From the NCBI RefSeq assembly GCF_019175365.1, contig NZ_CP059572.1, positions 5,332,001 through 5,396,000 of the forward strand: a DNA stretch of 64,000 bases, written 5' to 3'. Positions within the stretch are counted from its first letter, which is position 1, and the number at the start of each line of letters is the position of its first letter. The translations under genes were made by a program, and so were the position numbers. This document shows, piece by piece, positions 40,256-48,312 of the stretch. This DNA comes from Actinomadura graeca. Its GTDB lineage: Bacteria > Actinomycetota > Actinomycetes > Streptosporangiales > Streptosporangiaceae. A model generated the notes under the pieces. It did not search any database. It had not been told where the DNA came from and worked only from the letters and a program-made list of their open reading frames with translations.

Positions 40256-42172
40256 ATGAAAGCCGAAGGCATCCAGGCCGCGTCCTGGCTTCTCATCGCG
40301 CTCCCGCTCGCGGGCGCCGCGATCCTCCTGCTCGGGGGGAGGCGCACCGACAGGTGGGGCCACCTGCTCGGCGTCACCATGTCGGCCGCGTCGTTCGCGG
40401 TCGGCTGCGCGATGTTCGTGCAGATGCTCGGATACGACGCCGAGGAGCGGCGCCGCACCCTGCACCTGTGGGACTTCATCGACGTCGGCGCGTTCAAGGT
40501 CGGGATGGACCTGCTGGTGGACCCGCTGTCCATCAGCTTCGTCCTGCTGATCACCGGGGTGGGCTCGCTCATCCACGTCTACTCGATCGGCTACATGGCC
40601 GACGACCCCGACCGGCGCCGGTTCTTCGCGTACCTGAACCTGTTCGTCGCGGCGATGCTGCTGCTGGTGCTCGGCGGCAACTTCCTGGTCCTGTTCCTCG
40701 GCTGGGAGGGCGTGGGCCTCGCCTCCTACCTGCTGATCGGGTTCTGGCAGTACAAGCCGACCGCGGCGACCGCCGCGAAGAAGGCGTTCGTCGTCAACCG
40801 CGTCGGCGACCTCGGACTGATCCTCGCGATCGCGCTGATGTTCTCCACGTTCGGGACGATCGGCTTCGACCAGATCCTCGGCACCGGCGCCGAGCACGCG
40901 GGCCTCGCGTCCCGGCTCAGCACCGGCACCGCCACCGCGATCGGGCTGCTGCTCCTGCTCGGCGCGTGCGGCAAGTCCGCGCAGCTCCCGCTCCAGTCGT
41001 GGCTGCTGGACGCGATGGAGGGCCCGACCCCGGTGTCGGCGCTCATCCACGCGGCGACGATGGTGACCGCGGGCGTCTACCTGATCGTCCGGGCCGGGCC
41101 CATCTTCGAGATGTCCGACACCGCGCAGCTGGTGGTGACGATCGTCGGCGCGGCCACGCTGCTCGCCGGTGCGATCATCGGGTGCGGCAAGGACGACATC
41201 AAGAAGGCCCTCGCGGGCTCGACGATGTCGCAGATCGGCTACATGCACCTCGCCGCGGGCCTCGGCAAGCCCGGCTACGTCTTCGCCATCGCGCACCTGA
41301 TCGCGCACGGCTTCTTCAAGGCGGGCCTGTTCCTCGGCGCCGGGTCGGTCATGCACGGCATGAAGGACGACGTGAACATGCGCCGCTACGGCGCGCTCCG
41401 CGCGGTGATGGTCGTCACCTACGTCACGTTCGGCCTCGGCTACCTGGCGATCATCGGCTTCCCGGGGCTGTCCGGCTGGTTCACCAAGGACGCCATCATC
41501 GAGGCCGCCTACGACAAGGGCGGCACGTCCGGCGCGATCCTCGGCACCTGCGCGCTGATCGGCGCGGGCATCACCGCCTACTACATGTCGCGGGTGATGT
41601 TCATGACGTTCTTCGGTGAGAAGCGCTGGGAGGAGGACGTCCACCCGCACGAGTCGCCGAAGGTGATGACGATCCCGCTGATCGTGCTGGCGTTCGGCTC
41701 GGTGTTCGCGGGCGGTTTCCTGATCCTCGGCGGGTTCGCCGACTTCCTGGAGCCGGTCGTCGGCACGCCCGAGCACGAGCACGAGTTCAAGGCGCTCACC
41801 GCGCCGGGCATCGCCACGTTCGTGCTGATGATCATCGGCGCGGGCATCGCCTGGCGGCAGTACGGCAGCCGGAAGGTGCCGCGCGAGGCGCCCGCCGGCT
41901 CGTTCGTCACCGTCGCCGCCCGCAAGGACCTCTACGGGGACGCGCTGAACGAGTCGCTGCTGATGCGGCCCGGCCAGTGGCTGACCCGGCTCGCGGTGTG
42001 GTTCGACGGACGGGGCGTCGACGGCGCCGTCAACGGCCTCGCCGCGGGCGTCGGCGGCAGCTCCGGCCGGATCCGGCGGCTGCAGACCGGCTTCGCACGC
42101 TCCTACGCCCTTTCGATGTTCTTCGGCGCGGCGCTCGTCGTGGCGGCGCTCCTGGTGGTGAACGTGACATGA
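40256..42172 (+). CDS. nuoL: NADH-quinone oxidoreductase subunit L
   Basis: A 638-residue antiporter-like proton-pumping subunit. [20 protein letters not shown] holds the key Glu; [20 protein letters not shown] and [13 protein letters not shown] hold the lysine/histidine path; the long lateral helix lies toward the C-terminus. It is the distal pump module. ATGA overlap with nuoM. Confidence 0.97.
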   Translation: MKAEGIQAASWLLIALPLAGAAILLLGGRRTDRWGHLLGVTMSAASFAVGCAMFVQMLGYDAEERRRTLHLWDFIDVGAFKVGMDLLVDPLSISFVLLITGVGSLIHVYSIGYMADDPDRRRFFAYLNLFVAAMLLLVLGGNFLVLFLGWEGVGLASYLLIGFWQYKPTAATAAKKAFVVNRVGDLGLILAIALMFSTFGTIGFDQILGTGAEHAGLASRLSTGTATAIGLLLLLGACGKSAQLPLQSWLLDAMEGPTPVSALIHAATMVTAGVYLIVRAGPIFEMSDTAQLVVTIVGAATLLAGAIIGCGKDDIKKALAGSTMSQIGYMHLAAGLGKPGYVFAIAHLIAHGFFKAGLFLGAGSVMHGMKDDVNMRRYGALRAVMVVTYVTFGLGYLAIIGFPGLSGWFTKDAIIEAAYDKGGTSGAILGTCALIGAGITAYYMSRVMFMTFFGEKRWEEDVHPHESPKVMTIPLIVLAFGSVFAGGFLILGGFADFLEPVVGTPEHEHEFKALTAPGIATFVLMIIGAGIAWRQYGSRKVPREAPAGSFVTVAARKDLYGDALNESLLMRPGQWLTRLAVWFDGRGVDGAVNGLAAGVGGSSGRIRRLQTGFARSYALSMFFGAALVVAALLVVNVT

Positions 42173-43749
42173 GTGACTTTCCCTGGCTGAGCGTCCTCAT
42201 CGCGCTGCCGCTGGCCGGCGCGTTCCTCGTGGCGGTGCTGCCGCGCGAGCGGGAGACCCTGGTCAAGCAGGTCGCGCTCGGCGTGTCCGTGGTCGTCGGG
42301 GCGCTGGCCTTGGTGATGGCGGCGCGCTTCGACGCGGGCGGCGCGCGGTTCCAGTTCACCGAGAAGTACTGGTGGATCAAGGCGTTCGGGGTGCACTGGG
42401 CGCTCGGCGTCGACGGCGTCGCGCTGGTGCTGATCGTGCTGTCGGTGATCCTCGTCCCGCTGGTGATCCTGGCGTCGTGGAACGAGGCCGACCGGTCCGG
42501 GGGCGTGGACGTTCCCGCCAGGCGGTCGGTGAAGACGTACATGGCGCTGCTGCTGTCGCTGGAAGCGGCGATGATCGGCGTGTTCGCGGCGACCGACGTG
42601 TTCGTGTTCTACGTCTTCTTCGAGGCGATGCTGATCCCGGTGTACTTCATCATCGGGTACTACGGCGGCCCGCAGCGTTCCTACGCCGCGGTGAAGTTCC
42701 TGCTGTACTCGCTGTTCGGCGGGCTGCTGATGCTCGTCGCGGTGATCTGGCTGTACCCCCTGTCCAGCAAGTCCGTCGCCGACGGCGGGCTCGGGCACGG
42801 CACGTTCATGTTCGACGAGCTGTCGAGGATGGACATCGACCCGACCACCGCCAAGTGGCTGTTCCTCGGCTTCTTCGTCGCGTTCGCGATCAAGGCGCCG
42901 ATGGTGCCCGTGCACACCTGGCTGCCGGACGCCGCGCAGCAGTCCCCGCCGGGCGCGCTCGTGCTGATCGTCGGCGTCCTGGACAAGGTCGGCACCTACG
43001 GGATGCTCCGGTTCTGCCTGGAGCTGTTCCCCGGCGCCGCCAAGTGGGCGACCCCGGTCGTGCTCGGGTTCGCGGTGCTCAGCATCATCTACGGCGCCGT
43101 CCTCGCGATCGGGCAGGTCGACCTCAAGCGGCTGATCGCCTACACGTCGGTGTCGCACTTCGGGTTCATCGTGCTCGGCATCTTCGCGATGACCTCGCAG
43201 GGCCAGTCCGGCGCGACGCTCTACATGGTCAACCACGGGTTCTCCACCGGCGCGCTGTTCCTCGTCGTCGGCTTCATGATCGTCCGGCGGAGGTCGGCGC
43301 GGATCGGTGACTACGGCGGCGTCCAGAAGGCCGCCCCCGTCCTCGCCGGGACGTTCCTCATCGCGGGCCTGTCCGGGCTGTCGCTGCCCGGACTGTCCAC
43401 GTTCGTCTCGGAGTTCCTCGTCATCGTCGGGACGTTCAGCCGCTACCGGTGGGCGGCCGTGCTCGCCGTCAGCGGCGTCGTCCTCGCCGCCATCTACATC
43501 CTCTGGATGTACCAGCGGACGATGGGCGGGCCCAAGGCCCCGGCCGTCGAGGGCATGACGGACCTCACCGCCCGCGAGAAGCTGACGGTCGCGCCGATCA
43601 TCGCGATCATCGTGGCGATGGGCCTGTTCCCGCAGCCGGTGCTGCACGTCATCAACCCATCGGTGAAGCACACGCTGGCCCGGGTCGACCGGCACGATCC
43701 CGCGCCGAAGACCACCGGCAACGTGGCCGAGAACGGAGCCCGTCCATGA
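42169..43749 (+). CDS. nuoM: NADH-quinone oxidoreductase subunit M
   Basis: A 526-residue antiporter-like subunit. [20 protein letters not shown] holds the conserved Glu; [20 protein letters not shown] and [15 protein letters not shown] are family motifs. About 14 helices. ATGA overlaps with nuoL and nuoN. Confidence 0.97.
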   Translation: MSDFPWLSVLIALPLAGAFLVAVLPRERETLVKQVALGVSVVVGALALVMAARFDAGGARFQFTEKYWWIKAFGVHWALGVDGVALVLIVLSVILVPLVILASWNEADRSGGVDVPARRSVKTYMALLLSLEAAMIGVFAATDVFVFYVFFEAMLIPVYFIIGYYGGPQRSYAAVKFLLYSLFGGLLMLVAVIWLYPLSSKSVADGGLGHGTFMFDELSRMDIDPTTAKWLFLGFFVAFAIKAPMVPVHTWLPDAAQQSPPGALVLIVGVLDKVGTYGMLRFCLELFPGAAKWATPVVLGFAVLSIIYGAVLAIGQVDLKRLIAYTSVSHFGFIVLGIFAMTSQGQSGATLYMVNHGFSTGALFLVVGFMIVRRRSARIGDYGGVQKAAPVLAGTFLIAGLSGLSLPGLSTFVSEFLVIVGTFSRYRWAAVLAVSGVVLAAIYILWMYQRTMGGPKAPAVEGMTDLTAREKLTVAPIIAIIVAMGLFPQPVLHVINPSVKHTLARVDRHDPAPKTTGNVAENGARP

Positions 43750-45341
43750 GCCGCAGCAGTCATGTGAGCGCCGTCCTCGCGCAGGGAGGTGACATCCAGG
43801 CGCCGCACATCGAGTACGACCAGATCGGCCCGCTGCTGCTCGTCCTCGGCGTCGCCGTCGTCGCGGTGCTGGTCGAGGCGTTCGTCGGGCGCACCTGGCG
43901 GTACTACGTCCAGGTGCCGCTGGCGTTCCTCGGCCTGGCGGGCGCGTTCGCGTGGACGATCGTCCTCGGCTGGCGGGACGAGCCCCACCACGTCGCCGCC
44001 GAGGGCGCCCTCGGCGTCGACGGCCCCACCCTGTTCCTCCAGGGCACCATCCTGATCCTCGCGCTCGTCAGCCTCCTGCTGATCGCCGAGCGCGGGAACG
44101 GCCGCGGCGGCATCGTCGGCGGCCACTTCGCCGCCCAGGCGTCCGCGCTGCCCGGCAGCGAGGCCGAGCAGCGCAGCACCGCCGCCGGGATCACCCAGAC
44201 CGAGGTGTTCCCGCTGATGCTGTTCGCGGTCGGCGGGATGCTGATGTTCCCCGCGTCCAACGACCTGCTCACCATGTTCGTGGCGCTGGAGGTCATGTCG
44301 CTGCCGCTGTACCTGCTGTGCGGCCTGGCCCGGCGCCGCCGCCTGCTGTCGCAGGAGGCCGCGGTCAAGTACTTCCTGCTCGGCGCGTTCTCCTCCGCGT
44401 TCTTCCTGTACGGGACGGCGCTGCTGTACGGCTACGCCGGGTCGGTGAAGCTCGCCGACATCTCCGTCCAGATCGGCAAGGACGCCGGGAGCGAGACGCT
44501 CCTGCTCGCCGGTGCCGCGCTGCTGTCGGTCGGGCTGCTGTTCAAGCTCGGTGCCGTCCCCTTCCACATGTGGAAGCCGGACGTGTACCAGGGCGCTCCG
44601 ACCCCGATCACGGCGCTGATGGCGTCCTGCACCCTCGTCGCCGCGTTCGGTGCGATCCTGCGCGTCTACTACGTCGCGTTCGAGACGCTGAAGTGGGACT
44701 GGGAACCCATCATGTGGGGTGTGGCGATCATCACCATGGTGATCGGCGCGGTCATCGCGATCACCCAGACCGACCTCAAGCGAATGCTGGCCTACTCCTC
44801 GATCGCGCACGCGGGCTTCCTGCTCACCGGCGTCGTCGCCACGTCCCGGGACGGCCTGTCCGGCACGCTGTTCTACCTCGCGGCCTACGGCTTCACCACC
44901 ATCGGCGCGTTCGCGGTGATCACGATGGTGCGGGACGCGGGCGGCGAGGCGGCGCACCTGTCCCGCTGGGCCGGGCTCGGCAAGCGCTCCCCGGTCGTCG
45001 CCGGGACCTTCGCCTTCTTCCTGCTCGCCTTCGCGGGCATCCCGCTGACCAGCGGCTTCACCGGCAAGTTCGCGGTGTTCAAGGCGGCCGTCGAGGCGGA
45101 CGCCACCCCGCTGGTCATCGTCGGCGTGGTGTCCTCGGCCGTCGCCGCGTTCTTCTACGTCCGGGTGATCGTCGTGATGTTCTTCAGCGAGCCGGAGGCG
45201 GACGGGCCCACCGTCGTCGCGGGCCCGGCGACCGCGGCAGCCGTCGCACTCGGGTTGACGGCTACTGTGGTACTCGGTGTGCTCCCCCAGCCGATCCTGG
45301 ACCTCGCGGGGCACGCAACGACACAGATGTTCGTCCGGTAA
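43746..45341 (+). CDS. nuoN: NADH-quinone oxidoreductase subunit N
   Basis: A 531-residue antiporter-like subunit and the last of the operon. MFVALEVMSLPLYLLCGLAR carries the Glu; VPFHMWKPDVYQGAPTPITA and KRMLAYSSIAHAGFLLTG are diagnostic. The polyprenyl synthase gene follows after ten bases. Confidence 0.97.
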   Translation: MSRSSHVSAVLAQGGDIQAPHIEYDQIGPLLLVLGVAVVAVLVEAFVGRTWRYYVQVPLAFLGLAGAFAWTIVLGWRDEPHHVAAEGALGVDGPTLFLQGTILILALVSLLLIAERGNGRGGIVGGHFAAQASALPGSEAEQRSTAAGITQTEVFPLMLFAVGGMLMFPASNDLLTMFVALEVMSLPLYLLCGLARRRRLLSQEAAVKYFLLGAFSSAFFLYGTALLYGYAGSVKLADISVQIGKDAGSETLLLAGAALLSVGLLFKLGAVPFHMWKPDVYQGAPTPITALMASCTLVAAFGAILRVYYVAFETLKWDWEPIMWGVAIITMVIGAVIAITQTDLKRMLAYSSIAHAGFLLTGVVATSRDGLSGTLFYLAAYGFTTIGAFAVITMVRDAGGEAAHLSRWAGLGKRSPVVAGTFAFFLLAFAGIPLTSGFTGKFAVFKAAVEADATPLVIVGVVSSAVAAFFYVRVIVVMFFSEPEADGPTVVAGPATAAAVALGLTATVVLGVLPQPILDLAGHATTQMFVR

Positions 45342-45351
45342 GGGGTCATGG

Positions 45352-46413
45352 GTGAGCAATGTCTTCGCTGAGGAGCCTCGTCCGTCCCAGGAGGAGTGGG
45401 GGGCGGCCCCTCCACAGGACGCCGGTCCGTTCGGGCTCCACCTCGACGCGGCCCTCGCGGCCGACGCCAAGGAGCGCCTCGCCTCGGTCGAGGAACTGCT
45501 CCTGGAGTCCGTCCACGGCGAGGACCCGCTGCTCACCGAGGCGTCGAAACACCTGGTCGTCGCGGGTGGCAAGCGATTCCGGCCGATGCTGGTGCTCCTC
45601 GCCTCCCACTTCGGCGACCCCGCCGCGGCCGGCGTCGTCCCGGCCGCGGTCGTCGTCGAGCTGACCCACCTCGGGACCCTCTACCACGACGACGTGATGG
45701 ACGAGGCGACCGTCCGCCGGGGCCGGGAGTCCGCCAACGCCCGCTGGACCAACACCGTCGCCATCCTCACCGGCGACTACCTCTTCGCCCGCGCCTCGGA
45801 CCTGCTCGCCGACCTCGGCCCCGACGCCGTCCGCATCCAGGCCCGCGCGTTCGCCCGCCTCGTCCGCGGCCAGATCCAGGAGACCGTCGGCCCCGCCGAA
45901 GGCGGCGACGACCTCAAGCACTACCTGCGCGTCCTCGCCGACAAGACCGGCTCGCTCATCGCCGTCTCCGGCCAGTTCGGCGCCCTGCTTTCCGGCGCGC
46001 CCGCCTCCGTCGTCGAGACCGTCACCTCCGCCTGCGAGAAGATCGGCATCGCGTTCCAGCTGTCGGACGACATCCTCGACATCGACTCCGAGGCCGAGCA
46101 GTCCGGCAAGACCCCCGGAACCGACCTGCGCGAGGGCATCCGCACGCTCCCCATGCACCACGTCCTCGCCGGCGTCGGCTCCGGCCCCGACGACGCGCGC
46201 CTCCGCGAACTGCTCGCCCAGGACCTCTCCGACGACACCCTCCACGCCGAGGCCCTCGCCCTCCTGCGCGCCCACCCCGCCATGGACCACGCCCGCGCCG
46301 ACCTCCGCCACTGGGCCGAGGACGCCCGCGCCGACCTCCTCACCCTCCCCGACATCCCCGCCCGCTCCGCCTTCACCGGCCTCTGCGACTACGTCGTCTC
46401 AAGGACGGGTTAA
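45352..46413 (+). CDS. Polyprenyl diphosphate synthase (long chain)
   Basis: A 353-residue trans-prenyltransferase that lengthens allylic diphosphates with isopentenyl diphosphate. The first Asp-rich motif is LYHDDVMDEATVRRG, the second is SDDILDIDSE; KRFRPMLVLL and GGDDLKHYL...KTGSLIA lie between. The residues ahead of the first motif are small (THLGTLYHDD), which suits a long chain such as the menaquinone side chain. The GTG at 45352 has AAGGGG six bases upstream. Linked to nuo, so a menaquinone role is favoured; supply to the terpene cyclases at 51-54 kb cannot be ruled out. Confidence 0.88.
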   Translation: MSNVFAEEPRPSQEEWGAAPPQDAGPFGLHLDAALAADAKERLASVEELLLESVHGEDPLLTEASKHLVVAGGKRFRPMLVLLASHFGDPAAAGVVPAAVVVELTHLGTLYHDDVMDEATVRRGRESANARWTNTVAILTGDYLFARASDLLADLGPDAVRIQARAFARLVRGQIQETVGPAEGGDDLKHYLRVLADKTGSLIAVSGQFGALLSGAPASVVETVTSACEKIGIAFQLSDDILDIDSEAEQSGKTPGTDLREGIRTLPMHHVLAGVGSGPDDARLRELLAQDLSDDTLHAEALALLRAHPAMDHARADLRHWAEDARADLLTLPDIPARSAFTGLCDYVVSRTG

Positions 46414-46419
46414 TCTGCG

Positions 46420-46780
46420 GTGTTGATTGCGGTTCCCTTGGCGTCAGGCGCTGGCGCGCCTTCCTTCCACGGGAACCGCTGTGTTGATTGCGGTTCCCTC
46501 GGCGTCGGGCCTTGGCGGCCCTCCTTCCACGGGAACCGCGGCGATCGCTGCATCGCTTCGAACTCGCCCTAGCGGGCTCGCTTCGCGATCAGTTGCTCGC
46601 GGGCTCGCAACTGCCTTCGGACGCGATCGCTGTGTTGATTGCGGTTCCCTTGGCGTCAGGCGCTGGCGCGCCCTCCTTCCACGGGAACCGCGTGCGATCG
46701 CTGCATCGCTTCGAACTCGCCTGGCGGCTCGCTTCGCGATCAGTTGCTCGCGGCTCGCAACTGCCTTCGGACGCGATCGC
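46420..46780. repeat. Intergenic A-A-B-A-B repeat array
   Basis: Most of the 453-base gap after the polyprenyl synthase is two repeat types. Type A (about 60 bp) at 46420-46479, 46480-46539 and 46631-46691 is bounded by GCGGTTCCC and GGGAACCGC, a perfect 9-bp inverted repeat. Type B (about 90 bp) at 46540-46630 and 46692-46780 begins and ends with the palindrome GCGATCGC and contains AGTTGC/GCAACT. Copies are about 90 per cent alike. No gene is supported here. The first A hairpin, 16 bases after the stop codon, may end transcription. Confidence 0.9.
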
Positions 46781-46824
46781 AACGTTTCGTGTCGTTGAGG
46801 GGTCGGGCACGAGCCCGGTTGTGT

Positions 46825-46860
46825 CTGGCGGGGGTGCTGGTTCTGGTGCACCCCCGCCAG
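46825..46860. terminator. Terminator hairpin of the conservon operon
   Basis: CTGGCGGGGGTGC (46825-46837), a 10-base loop, and GCACCCCCGCCAG (46848-46860) form a perfect 13-bp stem, six bases beyond the stop of the GTPase gene on the minus strand. Confidence 0.8.
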
Positions 46861-46866
46861 GCGGGT

Positions 46867-47475
46867 TTACGCCTTCAGGGGTTCTTGGGTTAGGCCGCGG
46901 GTCTTCATGGCGTGCAGGACTAGGTCGATGAGGACCGTTTTGCAGGAGTCCAGGCTGCGGGCGTCGCAGAGCATGACCGGGACCTTGGGGCCGAGGTTGA
47001 GGGCCAGCTGGATCTCGTCCAGGTCGTACTGGCGGGCGCCGTCGAAGCAGTTGACGGCCACGATGAACGGGGTGTCGCGGCGCTCGAAGTAGTCGACCGA
47101 CGGGAAGCAGTCGGACAGGCGGCGGGTGTCGGCGAGGACGACCGCGCCCAGGGCGCCGAGGGCCACCTCGTCCCACATGAACCAGAAGCGCTCCTGGCCG
47201 GGCGTGCCGAACAGGTAGAGGACGTAGTCGTCGCGCATCGTGATGCGGCCGAAGTCCATCGCGACGGTGGTCGTCTTCTTGCGCTCCACGCCCGAGACGT
47301 CGTCGACGCCGACGCTCTCGTCAGTGAGGAGCTCCTCGGTACGCAGCGGCTGCGTCTCGGAGACCGTGCCGACCATGGTGGTCTTGCCGACACCGAAACC
47401 ACCCGCGATCACGATCTTGACCGCGGTGGGGAGCCGGCGGGCGCGCACGTCGTGCCTAGAGGGCCCGGAGACCAT
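46867..47475 (-). CDS. cvnD: Conservon GTPase-like ATP/GTP-binding protein
   Basis: A 202-residue small GTPase-like protein, last gene of the conservon. The P-loop is AGGFGVGKTTMVG near residue 24, the switch region has TTTVAMDFGR, the G3 motif is LFGTPGQERFWFMW, and the specificity segment reads NCFDGARQYD. CvnD proteins are proposed to act in a membrane complex with the kinase, roadblock and DUF742 proteins, somewhat like a G-protein relay. The ATG at 47475 overlaps the DUF742 gene by 20 bases; a GTG at 47448 is an alternative. Confidence 0.9.
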   Translation of the reverse strand: MVSGPSRHDVRARRLPTAVKIVIAGGFGVGKTTMVGTVSETQPLRTEELLTDESVGVDDVSGVERKKTTTVAMDFGRITMRDDYVLYLFGTPGQERFWFMWDEVALGALGAVVLADTRRLSDCFPSVDYFERRDTPFIVAVNCFDGARQYDLDEIQLALNLGPKVPVMLCDARSLDSCKTVLIDLVLHAMKTRGLTQEPLKA

Positions 47476-47890
47476 CGATCACCGCCTTGTAGAGCCTGAT
47501 GTCGTGCATGTCCGCTTCCGGTTCGGGTTCCTGCATCGAGACGAACCCCTTGTCGAGCAGGTCGCCCAGCAGCACCCGGACGGTCGCGACGGGGAGGTCC
47601 AGGTGGCCGGTGAGCTCGGCCACCGACAGGACCGACTGGCACAGGCGGAGGATCGCCAGGTGCTCGGGGCCGAGCCCGATCGCGCCCTCGGGCTCCGGGC
47701 CGTCCGCCACCACCAGCGTGATGAGGTCGAACTTGCCGCGGGTCGGCTCGATCCGCCCGCTGGTCATCACGTAGGGGCGCACCATCGGCCCGGCGTGCTC
47801 GTCGAGCCACCGGTGGTCGGGGACCGGGGGGCGGGGCACCGGGTCGTCCGGCCAGTGGTCCTGGACTGGGGGGTCCTCCGGGGGAATCAT
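47456..47890 (-). CDS. cvnC: DUF742 conservon protein
   Basis: A 144-residue protein with the DUF742 pattern: RPYVMTSGRIEPTRGKFDLITLV, then LGPEHLAILRLCQSVLSVAE and a winged-helix-like region (LDLPVATVRVLLGDLLDKGFVS). The N-terminal 50 residues are Pro/Asp-rich. Start ATG overlaps the roadblock stop. Its fold suggests DNA or protein binding; the role in conservons is not settled. Confidence 0.9.
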   Translation of the reverse strand: MIPPEDPPVQDHWPDDPVPRPPVPDHRWLDEHAGPMVRPYVMTSGRIEPTRGKFDLITLVVADGPEPEGAIGLGPEHLAILRLCQSVLSVAELTGHLDLPVATVRVLLGDLLDKGFVSMQEPEPEADMHDIRLYKAVIDGLRAL

Positions 47891-48312
47891 CAGGTCCGTC
47901 CCTCCGCGGCGGCCTCGGTGCGGGACGGGGACGTCAGATGGTGCCCCATCGCGGTGACGAGCATGGCCATCTCGTAGGCGATCAGGCCCACGTCGGCGTC
48001 CTCCCCGGCGAGCACCGCGAGGCAGGCGCCCTTCCCGGCGACCGTCACCAGCATGAACGCCGACTGCATCTCCACGATCGTCTGCCGGACGGGGCCGCCG
48101 CCGAAGCGTGTGCCCGCGCCCTTCGCCAGGCTCTGGATCCCGGCCGCCACCGCCGCCAGGTGCTCGCCGTCGTCCTGGGTCACGCCCTTGGAGGACGCCA
48201 TCAGCAGGCCGTCCGCGGACAGCACGACCGCGCTGCGCGCATGCGGCAGCCGATGGACCAGATCGTCCAGCAACCAGCCCAGATCGGATGAAGAACCCGC
48301 CTTCTGCATCAC
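47890..48312 (-). CDS. cvnB: Roadblock/LC7 domain conservon protein
   Basis: A 140-residue roadblock/LC7 protein. LDDLVHRLPHARSAVVLSAD and the AVAAGIQSLAKGAG helix followed by QTIVEMQSAFMLVT are typical. Roadblock proteins often act as partners of small GTPases, in line with the GTPase two genes downstream. Its start overlaps the kinase stop by four bases. Confidence 0.92.
   Translation of the reverse strand: MMQKAGSSSDLGWLLDDLVHRLPHARSAVVLSADGLLMASSKGVTQDDGEHLAAVAAGIQSLAKGAGTRFGGGPVRQTIVEMQSAFMLVTVAGKGACLAVLAGEDADVGLIAYEMAMLVTAMGHHLTSPSRTEAAAEGRT

Noticed and set aside
45352..46413. Polyprenyl synthase as the GGPP synthase of the diterpene locus
   Set aside because: It directly follows nuoN on the other strand, and the residues before the first Asp motif suit longer chains; a menaquinone side-chain role is more likely.
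46420..46780. CRISPR array
   Set aside because: The repeats are 60-90 bp, adjoin one another without unique spacers, and no cas gene is present.
46427..46931. Small ORFs on both strands in the repeat array
   Set aside because: They are made of the repeated units in different frames and lack start signals or family patterns.
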